Origin: Chrysophaeum taylorii
Lineage: Eukaryota; Sar; Pelagophyceae; Pelagomonadales; Pelagomonadaceae
Reading direction: 5' to 3'
Length of the DNA: 64,000 nt
Assembly (NCBI GenBank): GCA_029834535.1
Contig: JAQMWT010000398.1
Location: 1-64,000 of the forward strand
Shown: piece after piece, positions 20,301-28,549 of the stretch
Position numbering within the stretch: the first letter of the stretch is position 1
How the letters are laid out: each line of letters opens with the position of its first letter
Translations under genes and position numbers: made by a program
Notes under the pieces: model-generated
The model's database searches: none
Told to the model about the DNA's origin: nothing
Seen by the model: the letters and a program-made list of their open reading frames with translations, nothing else

Positions 20301-21223
20301 ATCGCCGCCTGGCGCGCGTCGTCTCGGTGCGCGAGAGAAACCTCCGCGAGGTCGTCGCCAGACGCGCAAGCCGCGTCGACGCGACCATCACTTCTTGGAC
20401 GCGAGCGGTCGACGACGCTTTCATCCGCATCGTTTACGAAAAGGGATGGTAGTTGAGCCGCCGCAGTCATCCTCCCAGGCGCAGATTTTGTGGCCTTGCG
20501 GCGCTTCGAAGCAGGCCGTTTCGTTGTGCCCCCCGCTTTCTTATTGCCCGCGGCTGGGCTCGTCGGCGTCACGGAGCGCGACGGGAGCCCTTTGCGGGTA
20601 GACGAGCCGTTCTTTGCCGTTTCGACGCCGCCGTTTTCGATCGTCGGGGGTTTTCGCAAAACTTCCGCCGGCGTCGACGCGTCGTCGCCGTCGTCGTCGA
20701 GCGAGTCGCCCCCCCCCTCGGCCGCGGAAGAAGCTTTCGACCCCCCGACGCTCGGAGTGGTCTCTCGCGACGTCACCGAGCTCGGTGCCGCAGACACGCG
20801 CGGCACGGCAGCCTCAGACGTCGTCTGGACATCTCGGATTGACGGCTCTTTTTGCGGACCGGAGCGACTCGTGATAGCGGCGACCTCCTCGTCGTCGTCG
20901 TCTTCCTCCACCACCGAGTTCAAGACATCATCGAGCTCCTGGTCCATCAGGCGGTCCGCGTCTGTCTTGCGACGCTTGCGCGGTTTGGCGGTCGTCGTCT
21001 TGCGTTTCCGGGGGGGCTTGCGCTGCTTGAGCTGGGCTTGCATAGCGGTGAGCTCATCCTTGAGTCGCTCGACCTCCGCCTTGAGGTCATTTTTCCTCGC
21101 TTCTTCGAGCTCGAGCTTGAGACCTTTGTTCGCTGCTTCGAGCTCGGCGTTGTCGCGCCGCAGCGTGCGAATGAGATCGGCGGCCCGCGCCAGCGCGTCG
21201 CGGACGCGGGCATCGACGGACAT
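17315..21223 (-). CDS. coiled-coil / acidic-repeat protein fused to a GT25-type glycosyltransferase domain
   Basis: A single 1302-aa open frame. Residues about 1-70 form a coiled coil (NAELEAANKGLKLELEEA). Residues 70-95 are strongly basic (RKPPRKRKTTTAKPRKRRK), like a nuclear signal. Residues about 370-690 are acidic 48-aa repeats: SAKRAGATSDLLPSLLEESD, an Asp run, then RRASNEDNDDV. A helical region (about 740-1050) is unrecognised. The C-terminal ~250 aa match glycosyltransferase family 25: RVINLAGATRRRKAM at the start, SHVEQWRRARGDGEP, the acidic VIIFEDDVVLAPGF that fits the metal/sugar-nucleotide site, and YFWGLHAYALFPKGAAKLL. GT25 enzymes transfer galactose or glucose to collagen hydroxylysine or LPS. 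No signal peptide is visible, odd for an ER/Golgi enzyme. Two genes merged by a missed boundary remain possible. Confidence 0.72.
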   Translation of the reverse strand: MSVDARVRDALARAADLIRTLRRDNAELEAANKGLKLELEEARKNDLKAEVERLKDELTAMQAQLKQRKPPRKRKTTTAKPRKRRKTDADRLMDQELDDVLNSVVEEDDDDEEVAAITSRSGPQKEPSIRDVQTTSEAAVPRVSAAPSSVTSRETTPSVGGSKASSAAEGGGDSLDDDGDDASTPAEVLRKPPTIENGGVETAKNGSSTRKGLPSRSVTPTSPAAGNKKAGGTTKRPASKRRKATKSAPGRMTAAAQLPSLFVNDADESVVDRSRPRSDGRVDAACASGDDLAEVSLAHRDDARQAAIERKVTRSSRADVDATRKPAVAPRASDLPSLLEDDDDSRRVGVGSAGEALLEVPSSRGEDEEKRPANVSNDVAVVTRESAKRSEATSDLLSSLLEESDDEDNDDNDDVVVVAGESAKRAGATSDLLPSLLEESDDDDDEDKRPERHDDEKRPERRASNEDNDDVILVAGESAKRAGATSDLLPSLLEESDDDDDDDEKRPERRASNEDNDDVILVAGESAKRAGATSDLLPSLLEESDDDDDDDDKRPERRASNEDNDDVVVVAGESAKRAGATTDLLPSLLEESDDDDDDDDKRPEMRASNDDDDDNVVVVTAESSKRTEARSNLLPSLLEESDDDDDDYERRASNDDDDDDNVLVTAESAKRTEATSDLLQESDDDDDDKLSEKDQALETRGRMERRADGDDEVMSDEVARKPGAPREIRSDKEYMQELCERLHTEYIGTGERSTAPRKGRKLEKEAALAHARRALRAASDREELAAALSCVNYGMTVHFPPFRVRKQSQHRAKIQAATANEKWSARHVVVEVLAWACGAGDSKAAAAAAADLFVSLASPTRLGRDTLFVAVRDVAHASLSWATWTGSLSEAFKRQLDDALAWHEAARPPEETMGDVFAALRDRLGLESEALGDGDVSAATKAIIRRSASWAREALKPDAPPLTTGIAAWLLVREDPLDAAAARARETLRAKLGPPEVARALLAAHSGEANDGACGAVVDWARRLPVAERAALPRRLLRRIADVCRRPRARVINLAGATRRRKAMARLALVHGLDLERCRAADAETNIPEKTVAATWSRGACETNARFDQSSRGLEYLDRAELPALSATERACAASHVEQWRRARGDGEPVIIFEDDVVLAPGFSQQARAALMDAPPDADLVLFGYFFPGAEIDDLRRQPAAVLRRFLRPSYFWGLHAYALFPKGAAKLLRHLPVDSPADVFVARLVHDRTLAAYAVRTKLAKQRTQTTSSIDHSNRDDPGVTFDPSKRITYDPLDDLASHVW
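19150..20070 (-). repeat. 144-bp coding tandem repeats (48-aa acidic repeat)
   Basis: The repeat anchor TTGGATGCGCGCCTCTC recurs at about 19542, 19686 and 19830, a 144-bp period. Further, more diverged copies lie on both sides. Each copy contains a GTC run encoding poly-Asp. The strong identity of the central copies suggests recent unequal exchange. Confidence 0.85.
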
Positions 21224-21289
21224 CGCCGGAGTAGGGTTAAGTTAGGAGACAACTACACCTTTTCCCACACACACAGAGGAGACGCAAAC

Positions 21290-21410
21290 ATTGCCAACAT
21301 ACCTATCTACGCCCGTCGGGCACACGACCCCACAAAACCACCCACGTCCTTCATGCACCACACACACCCCTCTCAGCAGTCGACCTTTCAAAGACACAAC
21401 AAACAACAAG
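21290..21410 (+). repeat. dispersed short repeat, diverged copy
   Basis: ATCTACGCCCGTC, then CCACAAAACCACCCACGTCC and CAGCAGTCGACC line up with 28140-28260 and 38845-38937. It lies between the divergent-side 5' end of the GT25 fusion gene and the 3' end of the PAP2 gene. Confidence 0.65.
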
Positions 21411-21434
21411 GTCCTCCTGCCTGCCTACCCCTAG

Positions 21435-22286
21435 CTAGACGATGGCGACGTGACCCGCCGATTGTGCGTGGGTGTCGGCCGGGGGAGACGCGTCGGCGGC
21501 GAGGAGGGTACGGTCGTCATCGAGGAGCACCCCGTCCTCGATAAAGGCGTGGCGCGGGAGGTTGGCGTCGAGGGCGAAGATCGAAGGGAAATATCTGAAG
21601 TAGAAAAGCGAAGCGAAGGAGAAGCCAATGCAGGCCCCCGCGAGGATATCAGCGGGGTGGTGGTCGGCTTCGACGACGCGGGTCGCGGCGATCCAGCCAG
21701 CGAGGTAGGTGGGCCCCAAGCAGAGCGTGAGCTTGAGCGGGCCCACGTCGATTGACGCGGGGCCGAGTCGCCTTTTGTCCGGCCGACCGCAGCGCGCCGA
21801 GCCCAACAAACACAGCGATGTATGTCCGAGCGCCACGAAGCTCAAGGCGGCGTGGCCCGAAGGAAAGGAACGGTACGCGTCGTCGCCGCCCTCGTCGTAT
21901 GCGTACGGGCGCCAGTACCCGCAGTAGCGCTTGAGGACGTCGATGCTCGCGATCGTCGATCCGCACGCGTACGCAAGCGAGTACAAGCGCGCGGCGACCC
22001 CCTTGTTGTCGTCGTCGTCGTCGCCGACAATTGAGAGCAATATTTGCGCGGCGAGAGGCACGAGGGTGCAGACGACCACCAGAACGGACGATGGCACGAT
22101 CTGATGGCGCGCAAAGTCGTGCAACAGCAAGGGACTCCTGATCTCGGCGCCGGATATTGTCTCGACAGGCGCCGCGCGCTTGCGTTGCGGGACGGCTTGA
22201 GGTAAGATCATTGCGAGGGCCAAGAACGCGACCGCAACGCAACAGTCGCCCGAGACAATGGCGTTGCGCCAAGCGCGGAGCTTCAT
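21435..22286 (-). CDS. PAP2-type phosphatidate / lipid phosphate phosphatase
   Basis: 283 aa. PAP2 membrane enzymes hydrolyse phosphatidate, diacylglycerol pyrophosphate or related lipid phosphates on the lumenal or outer face. The three signature blocks are in order: KRYCGYWRP (the KxxxxxxRP block, about residue 125), SFPSGHAALSF (the PSGH block, about 147), and ATRVVEADHHPADI (the R...H...D block, about 205). The catalytic His pair and Arg residues are present. Six hydrophobic segments surround them, starting with GDCCVAVAFLALAMIL near the N-terminus. The C-terminal ~50 aa are acidic and probably cytosolic. The ATG at 22286 is 93 bp from the ATG of the oxygenase gene on the opposite strand, so a shared promoter is likely. 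Exact lipid substrate not predictable. Confidence 0.9.
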   Translation of the reverse strand: MKLRAWRNAIVSGDCCVAVAFLALAMILPQAVPQRKRAAPVETISGAEIRSPLLLHDFARHQIVPSSVLVVVCTLVPLAAQILLSIVGDDDDDNKGVAARLYSLAYACGSTIASIDVLKRYCGYWRPYAYDEGGDDAYRSFPSGHAALSFVALGHTSLCLLGSARCGRPDKRRLGPASIDVGPLKLTLCLGPTYLAGWIAATRVVEADHHPADILAGACIGFSFASLFYFRYFPSIFALDANLPRHAFIEDGVLLDDDRTLLAADASPPADTHAQSAGHVAIV

Positions 22287-22379
22287 AGTTCAACAGGTGT
22301 ATTCCTAGGGTAACGAACAAAAAACACGAGGGTAACGTCGTCCCTTTCACACAAAACAAAGGGGCTATTGAATTGAATT

Positions 22380-23450
22380 ATGTTCTTCTTCGTGGCGGTG
22401 CTCTTCCTCTTCAAGTGGGGTGAGTGCGTGGAGTGGGGTCAGTGGATCCCCGACACACCGGCCTGGCACGCGCGGCTCAACTACCGCGCGGAGCAAGTAA
22501 AGCGCATCCAGAATTCGCAGGAACGATGGGACGCGGTGATGAACCTCGCCACGACGGGACTGCTCGTGCGGAACTACACCGCCAAGGGGTACGAGGTGAT
22601 ACGGACGCCCGAGGCGGTCCACCAGAAGCTCAACGAGACGCTTGTGGCGGCGATGGAAGCGGGCAGGATTCATCGCGAGCACAAGGTTGACCAGATATCT
22701 GGTCCCGACGCGAAGATGGTGCACGTCGGGGTGGCGAAATCCGAGGTGATGAGCACCCTCAAGCCCATCCTGGAAGCTTGGTCGGGCGTGAATCTCGTGC
22801 CCTCGATGGCCTACGGTCTGCGCCTCTACCAGCCCGGCAACACGCTGACGATGCATACCGATCGGCTCGAGACCCACGTAATCTCGTGCATCGTGCACGT
22901 CGACAGAGACGTCGACGAGCCGTGGCCCATCGTGATCGAGGGGTACGATGGAACCTCGGTCGAAGTCGACCTCCAGCCAGGCGAGACCCTGCTCTACGAA
23001 AGTGCCAAGTGCATCCACGGCCGGCCGCGCCCACTCCTCGGGCGGTGGTACACGTCGCTCTTCGTCCACTACCGCCCCGCCGGTTGGACCACGAAGACCT
23101 CCGACGCCAAGGCCATTGTCGAGCCTTTTTTCTGGGGTTTCACCGCCCCACCCGATCCGTGCGCGCCTCGTCGATTTTATTTTATTGTGCCAGAGTTCGT
23201 TCGTTCGTTCGTTGATTCGTGTCGCAGGCGGTGGCAGACCCTCCGGCTCCGTGGTACGGGGTACTTCGAGCCCGACTGCGAGAACAACTGGTGCGACCTC
23301 TCGCCCGTGTGGCCGACGGTCGACAACGACGGCGATGATGATGATGATGATGACCACCACCTCCTCACTGGTGACGGCGGCGCGTCCTTGATCATAAATG
23401 CGCCGCGACGTCTCGACCTCTTTCTCAATGTAGGTGGCACCGAGCTGTAG
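22380..23450 (+). CDS. 2-oxoglutarate/Fe(II) oxygenase, prolyl-4-hydroxylase-like
   Basis: The frame starts MFFFVAVLFLF, a probable signal peptide or signal anchor, pointing to the secretory pathway. The catalytic double-stranded beta-helix is at about residues 145-245: YQPGNTLTMHTDRLETH gives the HxD iron ligands, CIHGRP the distal His, and RWYTSLFVHY the basic residue for 2-oxoglutarate. Spacing fits prolyl-hydroxylase-like enzymes, but the target is unknown. A probable in-frame intron of 69 nt (23159-23227) lies after residue ~260; spliced, the protein is about 333 aa, unspliced 356. The C-terminal region ends in an Asp run encoded by a GAT microsatellite and is not recognised. Confidence 0.82.
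   Translation: MFFFVAVLFLFKWGECVEWGQWIPDTPAWHARLNYRAEQVKRIQNSQERWDAVMNLATTGLLVRNYTAKGYEVIRTPEAVHQKLNETLVAAMEAGRIHREHKVDQISGPDAKMVHVGVAKSEVMSTLKPILEAWSGVNLVPSMAYGLRLYQPGNTLTMHTDRLETHVISCIVHVDRDVDEPWPIVIEGYDGTSVEVDLQPGETLLYESAKCIHGRPRPLLGRWYTSLFVHYRPAGWTTKTSDAKAIVEPFFWGFTAPPDPCAPRRFYFIVPEFVRSFVDSCRRRWQTLRLRGTGYFEPDCENNWCDLSPVWPTVDNDGDDDDDDDHHLLTGDGGASLIINAPRRLDLFLNVGGTEL
23159..23227 (+). other. probable in-frame intron (69 nt) with TTCG repeats
   Basis: GTGCGC donor, GTGTCGCAG acceptor, AT-richer than the flanks and containing four TTCG units. Length is a multiple of three and contains no stop, so retention would add 23 residues. Confidence 0.6.
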
Positions 23451-23616
23451 TAGTAGTAGGACTACGGAAGATCGCGCGCCGCAAAAAACGTGAGGAGGGA
23501 GGTCTTGCTTGTTAAAAAAATCAAAAAATCAACCCGGCCGCATCCACACAACAACCACAACAACAACAAACAAACAAACAGGGTTATTTATAATTGTTGG
23601 CTTGTAAAAAATATTG

Positions 23617-25896
23617 ATGGGTCCGCCGGCGCTCGCGCGCGGGCTGAAGCACTTCATCGAGGAGATCAAGCTATGCAAGAGCCCCGAGGAGGAGACGCGG
23701 CGCGTGCTGGAAGAGCTGCAGAAGATTCGAAACAAATTCAGTGCCGCGCGATCGGCGTCGAAGAAGGAGGTGCTGAGCTCGTACGACCTGGCAAAGTACG
23801 TTATGAAGCTCGCGTACATTCGGGTGCTCGGATACGCGGTGGACGTCGGGCGCGAGGAGGTGATCTTGCTGATGGCGTCGGAGAAGATAAAGGAAAAGGC
23901 GGGCGGGTACGTCGCCGCGACTTTATTGATTGGGGAGAGCGAGAAGGCGGCGACGACGGTGATGGCAGATCTGGGGAAACGCGGCGACGGCAGTTACGAG
24001 GCGCGGTCGCTCGCCCTAGCGTACGTTGCGAACGGCGCGCTCGACTTGGAGACGCGGTTCAAGCAGTACAAGGTGCGGGTCGTGGCGGAGGCGGCGGCGG
24101 TCGTGTCTGACGCGCGCGCGCCGCGACACGCGCGCCTCAAGGCCACCGCGTGCGTCTCTCGATTTGGCGGGGAATCACCCCCAGAAAAGGTGGTGGCGCG
24201 GCTCTCGAGGGACCTCGAGCGCGCGTGCGAGGCGACCGACAACACGGACGAGGCGTACGGGTTGGCAATGGTCGCCGCGCGCGCGCTCGCGAAGACGACA
24301 GCGAAAAAATGGGAATCGAGCGCGGCGAGACTCGCGGTCGCGCTGGAGGAGGCGTCGGAGCGCGCGCCGGGCGGAAAAAAGAAGGCCCCGGCGGCCTCGT
24401 ACCACGGGATCCACGCGCCCTGGCTCCGGCTCGCGCTGGTCGAGGCCCTCGCGCGCGCGTCGCCCCGCGACCAAGCGTCGGCCCTCGTCGACCGCGCGCG
24501 GCTCGCGACGCCCGTCGTCTTGCCCGTCGACGACGTCACCGCGCGCCGGGACGCGAACGCCGACAACGCACAACGCGCGCTGCGACTCGCGTGGCTCGAG
24601 TTCGGCGCGCGTCCCGACTCGATTTTCGCGCCCGACGTCCGGGCGGCGGCGCGGCGCGCGATAGAGGACGCGACGAGAGCAGACTCGGGCGACCCGAACG
24701 TTCGCGTCGCGGCCCTCCGGGCTCTCGCGAGAATCGGCGGCGGGGGCCACTTCGACGACCGCGTGCGCGCGATTGTCGAGTACAACCTCGCCCACGCCGA
24801 CGACACCTGCCGCCGCGCCGCTCTCCGCCTCGCGGTCGCCAGCTGCGAAGACGCGACCGCGCGGGACGTCGCGCGCCTTCTACTCGGGGCCGTGTCCGCC
24901 GCCCGACGCCCCTTCAAGCGCAGCCTAGCACGCGGACTCCTTTTGGTGCTCGACCACCACGCCGGCGGCCCGATATCCTGGGTGGTCGACATCGTCTCGA
25001 CCTTGGCCGTCGAGTACGACAAAAACGACGACGACGACGCCGAGGACGACGAAGAGCTATGGCGGCGGGCGGCGTCCGCGCTGCGGAAGCGCGGGGCGTT
25101 GGGCCGCGCGGCCGTCGCCGCGTGCCGCATCCTCGACTCGCCGCTTGTCGCCGGTTCGCCGCTGAGCCTGGCTGCCATAGCACTCGCCGACTACCTCGGG
25201 GACGCGCGCGCGCCAGAGCCCGACATGCCGTCGCCCGACTGGGTCTTGGACCGCCTCGATCGTCGCGCGCGCGCGGCCACTTCCACGAAGCTCCGCCTCC
25301 TCTTGCTCGCGGCGATCGACAAGCTCGCCTACCTCGTCCCCGAATGTCGCCCGCGCGCGATCGCTCTCTTTGCCCAACACGCGAGTTGCCAAGATAAAAA
25401 AGTATCTACCGCCGCGAAGGGCTACCAAACCTCGCTCGCCGCGGGGGCCGTCCCCCCGCAACCGAACCTCCTCACCCTCGAGACCGGCGAGGCCCTCTTC
25501 CCCCCCCCGCCGACCACCTGGATGCCCCAACCCAGCGACGGCGATCTCATAGACCTCTTGACCGAGCCCCTCGTCGTCGCCCCCGCCGCGACCCCCTCGG
25601 ACGACGTCGACCCGCGTCCCGCGCTCGCTGCCGTCGACGACGTCAACGCGCGGCCCACCTTCGACGACGTCAACGCGCGGCCCTCCCTCAATATCTTCGA
25701 CGTCTTTGACCCGATGCCAATCGACCCCCCTAGGGTGGATCCCCCCCTGCCGCGCCCATCCCTCCCGCAACCGCCGGTTCCCCCTTACGCCCCGTCGTTC
25801 GCCGGGGCTCCCCGCCAGTCCGGGGGACTAAGCCGCCGCCAGATCTTCGACGCCTTCGACGAAATTACCGCCGCTAACGCCGCTTCCGTCGTTTAA
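23617..25896 (+). CDS. AP-2 complex alpha subunit (alpha-adaptin), without appendage
   Basis: 759 aa from the ATG at 23617. Alpha-adaptin is a large subunit of the AP-2 clathrin adaptor at the plasma membrane and binds phosphoinositides and cargo. The N-terminus is distinctive: ARGLKHFIEEIKLCKSP then LEELQKIRNKF, followed by YVMKLAYIRVLGYAVDVG, the start of the trunk solenoid. The alpha-helical trunk runs to about residue 610. A proline/acidic hinge follows, with a clathrin-box-like LIDLLTEPL (about 645) and DVFDPMP and FDAFDE patches that could bind partners. The protein then stops: the C-terminal appendage (ear), about 250 aa in animal and plant alpha-adaptins, is missing. Repeated DVNARP units in the hinge indicate local duplication. 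Gamma-adaptin is the main alternative, but the N-terminus fits alpha better. Confidence 0.82.
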   Translation: MGPPALARGLKHFIEEIKLCKSPEEETRRVLEELQKIRNKFSAARSASKKEVLSSYDLAKYVMKLAYIRVLGYAVDVGREEVILLMASEKIKEKAGGYVAATLLIGESEKAATTVMADLGKRGDGSYEARSLALAYVANGALDLETRFKQYKVRVVAEAAAVVSDARAPRHARLKATACVSRFGGESPPEKVVARLSRDLERACEATDNTDEAYGLAMVAARALAKTTAKKWESSAARLAVALEEASERAPGGKKKAPAASYHGIHAPWLRLALVEALARASPRDQASALVDRARLATPVVLPVDDVTARRDANADNAQRALRLAWLEFGARPDSIFAPDVRAAARRAIEDATRADSGDPNVRVAALRALARIGGGGHFDDRVRAIVEYNLAHADDTCRRAALRLAVASCEDATARDVARLLLGAVSAARRPFKRSLARGLLLVLDHHAGGPISWVVDIVSTLAVEYDKNDDDDAEDDEELWRRAASALRKRGALGRAAVAACRILDSPLVAGSPLSLAAIALADYLGDARAPEPDMPSPDWVLDRLDRRARAATSTKLRLLLLAAIDKLAYLVPECRPRAIALFAQHASCQDKKVSTAAKGYQTSLAAGAVPPQPNLLTLETGEALFPPPPTTWMPQPSDGDLIDLLTEPLVVAPAATPSDDVDPRPALAAVDDVNARPTFDDVNARPSLNIFDVFDPMPIDPPRVDPPLPRPSLPQPPVPPYAPSFAGAPRQSGGLSRRQIFDAFDEITAANAASVV

Positions 25897-26166
25897 TCCC
25901 TGCCGCCGCCACCACCACCACTCCACGACTGCGAACGAGCGAAAGCAACGTGCCGGGGGGGGGGGACCCCGCGTTGAGGGGAGGGACCCCAATCCTCAAC
26001 GTGGGGGCGCCGCCCGGGCCCGAGCCTGTTTCTTTCTTTCTTTCTTTCTTTGCTTGCTTGCTTGATTACCACGATGCAGCAGCAGCAGCAGCAGCAGCAG
26101 CCATTTCGAGCATGCATATGACGGAGTGGTGGTGGTGCACGAGCCATCACTACCTACGGGCCACAC

Positions 26167-26199
<33 letters not shown>

Positions 26200-26423
26200 T
26201 ACTGTTGTCCTTTTTTCTCTCCGATGGATGGATCCGGACTAAACTCGGCAGGCCCCGCCTGATGATTTGGTATCTCCCCATGGCCTCCGGTCGCCGTCCC
26301 CATACATAACCCGCCGAGGGCACGCGAGTACGGCAATTAATTATATGAATCAATCAATAAATCAGTCAGTCATAATAGAAGAGCACATCGAACGAGGGGG
26401 GAGACGCGGCAAGTCGAATCGAA
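25897..26423. other. intergenic region with microsatellites
   Basis: No gene seen. Contains a TTTC/TTGC run (26028-26062), an AGC run (26080-26101) and an AAC run (about 26167-26200). It separates the convergent alpha-adaptin and dehydrogenase genes. Confidence 0.7.
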
Positions 26424-27923
26424 CTATGCTGTGTCTTTGAGAAAGGCGGAGAAGAGGTCCTCGAAGTCGAGACGCGATATTTTGCCGTCTTGGTCGAGGT
26501 CGGCGACCTGGATGAGCTTTTTTACCTCGGCATCAGAGGGATACTCGCCGAGGCGGTTCAAGACCTCCTTGAGCTTCCAGGGAGAAATAATGCCGCTTTG
26601 CTCGATGTCGGCGGCGTTGAAGGCGGCGTAGACGTCGTCCCTGGTGACGATGTCCTTGCCGATGAGCATGCGGGCGCGGTGGATCCAGGCCCCGCCGGCT
26701 TCGAAGGAGTCGTCGCCACCAATTATCTCGGCAAATGAGACCCATCGCTTTTCCTCGGCCGACTTTCCGGCAGCCATGGCCATTATGAGGGCGATGAGGC
26801 CGTCCTGTCCCGAGACGGGGACGGGCGTGTCCAGGACGAGGGAGTTGACGAAGGCGCGGGTCTCGGCGGCGTAGGCCTCGCGGTAGCGCGACATGAAAAA
26901 GTCGAACGGATGGTCGGCGTGGCCGACGTGCTGCGCCGTGTAGAGGTTCGCGGTCGTCGGGAACATGTTGTCTGTGGAGAGCATGCCGAGGGAGCCGAGG
27001 ACTTCGGCGCGTTGGTCGTAGCCGTATGGTGCCTGGCGGCAGACGTCGATAATCGCCTCGCGGCCGTTCGAGAAGCGGCAGATGATGTTGGCCGTGTCGT
27101 ACCGCTCGGGACCGTCCAAGTCGACGATATCGTCCGAGACGCACGTCATGCCCGAGGCGAGAATTTCGGTGGGCTCCGAGGCCATCAAGAACCGGGCCAT
27201 GTCCAGGTCGTGGATGGCCATGTCCTTGAAGATGCCGCCCCCGCCCTTCACGTAAGAGGCCGGCGGCGGCGCCGGATCGCGCGAGCAGAGCTTGACGACG
27301 ATCGGGTCTCCGATCTCGCCTCGGAGGATGCCCGCCTTGACGCGGCTGAAGCTCGGGTCGAAACGTCGCTGGAGGGCGGTCATCAATTTGAGGGATTCGC
27401 GTTCCATCGCGCGTATAGCTCCGATCGTTTCGCTCAACGACGTGGCTATCGGCTTCTCGCAGAAGACGTGCTTACCTGCCGCCGCGCACTTGTGGATCTG
27501 GTCCGCGTGGTACGAGCTCGGCGAGCAGATCCAGACGGCCTCGACATCGGGGTGGTTTATTACCTTCTCCGCGTCCGAGGTCCATTCCGGAACGCCAAAC
27601 AGTTTTGCCGCCGACTCTGCTTTCTCTACGGTCGGGTTGCTCACGATGACCACCCGGGCTCCCGACGCCCGCGACAGAGTGTCGAGGTGGACCAGCCCGA
27701 TGCGACCGCACCCGACCACCCCGATCCCCACCACCGTCGACGGCGCATCGTTTCCACCCCGAAATTCACCCGGTTGAGGGGGCGTGCACCCGTACACGCT
27801 GTGGCACGGGTCGTACCGGGACGCCGCCAGGGGCTCCTCTCTTCTCGCCGGAACGCCCTGCGACCGCCACACAAATGGCTCGACGATACAGGGCCGAACC
27901 GCCAACAAAATAGCCGTCAACAT
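26424..27923 (-). CDS. Gfo/Idh/MocA oxidoreductase (inositol 2-dehydrogenase-like) fused to EF-hands
   Basis: 499 aa from the ATG at 27923; further upstream the frame runs through an AAAT/AAAC microsatellite and is not used. Residues about 1-60 look like a targeting leader or linker. The Rossmann domain starts VVGIGVVGCGRIGLVH (GxGxxG for NAD(P)), followed by VWICSPSSYHADQ and the FCEKPIA motif with the catalytic-site Lys. The C-terminal catalytic fold includes GGIFKDMAIHDLDMARF, where Asp and His are the usual active-site residues. This layout matches myo-inositol 2-dehydrogenases. Residues about 425-495 form an EF-hand pair: a degenerate loop DIEQSGIISPWK and a canonical loop DLDQDGKISRLDFE. 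A dehydrogenase carrying a calmodulin-like tail is unusual and suggests Ca2+ control, which is inference. Confidence 0.88.
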   Translation of the reverse strand: MLTAILLAVRPCIVEPFVWRSQGVPARREEPLAASRYDPCHSVYGCTPPQPGEFRGGNDAPSTVVGIGVVGCGRIGLVHLDTLSRASGARVVIVSNPTVEKAESAAKLFGVPEWTSDAEKVINHPDVEAVWICSPSSYHADQIHKCAAAGKHVFCEKPIATSLSETIGAIRAMERESLKLMTALQRRFDPSFSRVKAGILRGEIGDPIVVKLCSRDPAPPPASYVKGGGGIFKDMAIHDLDMARFLMASEPTEILASGMTCVSDDIVDLDGPERYDTANIICRFSNGREAIIDVCRQAPYGYDQRAEVLGSLGMLSTDNMFPTTANLYTAQHVGHADHPFDFFMSRYREAYAAETRAFVNSLVLDTPVPVSGQDGLIALIMAMAAGKSAEEKRWVSFAEIIGGDDSFEAGGAWIHRARMLIGKDIVTRDDVYAAFNAADIEQSGIISPWKLKEVLNRLGEYPSDAEVKKLIQVADLDQDGKISRLDFEDLFSAFLKDTA

Positions 27924-27963
27924 ATTCCTGCTGCTTCTTCCTTGAACTGGGGTGGGGACCCCA

Positions 27964-28036
27964 TAAATAAACAAATAAATGAGTAAATAAATAAATGAGT
28001 AAATAAATAAACAAACAAACAAACAAACAAACAAAT
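27964..28036. repeat. AAAT/AAAC/AGTA tetranucleotide microsatellite
   Basis: About 70 bp of AAATAAAC, AAATGAGT and AAAC units directly upstream of the dehydrogenase start. It creates a spurious hydrophobic N-terminal extension when translated on the minus strand. Confidence 0.9.
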
Positions 28037-28119
28037 AAGCCCGAAACCTGCCCTATGACTGACAAACACCACGTACGACCTCCGGGCCTCGGGGCCCTTG
28101 GTCCTCTCTTCGCCTGCCC

Positions 28120-28265
28120 CACGACTCGGCGATGACCCCGACTAGGCCCCGCATACTTATCTCCGCCCGTCACGCACATCCCTCCTACCCCACAGACCCA
28201 CCCTCATCCTTCATGCCCCCCACACACCCCCCCGTCTTAGCAGTCGACATTTAAAGACAGACACC
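28120..28265 (+). repeat. dispersed short repeat, uninterrupted copy
   Basis: CGATGACCCCGACTAGG to GTCGACATTTAAAGAC. It aligns with 38815-38932 joined to 41732-41742 and so preserves the empty site of the Helitron array (AGCAGTCGACATTT at about 28243-28256). Confidence 0.78.
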
Positions 28266-28549
28266 AAGGAGTTATCAATATACCCCTTGATGACACTGAT
28301 ATAGTGGACGTCGTTTATCCTCAAGTTGTGAGGGCCAGGCACGGAAGTTGTTTGTGGTTGTGTGGCGAGAGAACGGCCTTCCTCTTCCAGTGACTAAGGG
28401 CACGGACGCGAGCGGCGAGCCTAGATTCGAAGGTGCGCCAGGTAGGCATAATTTCCTGTTATGCCACAGCCGTCGTCTTGCCGACGACGACCCACGCCCT
28501 TGGAGGATGTGAATTTTAGGAGGATGTGAATTATTATAACTCCCTATTA
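28266..28549. other. intergenic, no gene seen
   Basis: Short direct repeats only (GGAGGATGTGAATT at about 28501 and 28518). No open frame with recognisable domains. Confidence 0.5.

Noticed and set aside
23490-23616. Alternative start or upstream exon for alpha-adaptin
   Set aside because: The TTG at 23614 extends the frame by one codon only; the ATG at 23617 leads straight into the conserved N-terminus.
26150-26353. Short ORFs in AAC repeats as peptides
   Set aside because: Pure microsatellite translation (poly-Asn or poly-Leu) with no support.
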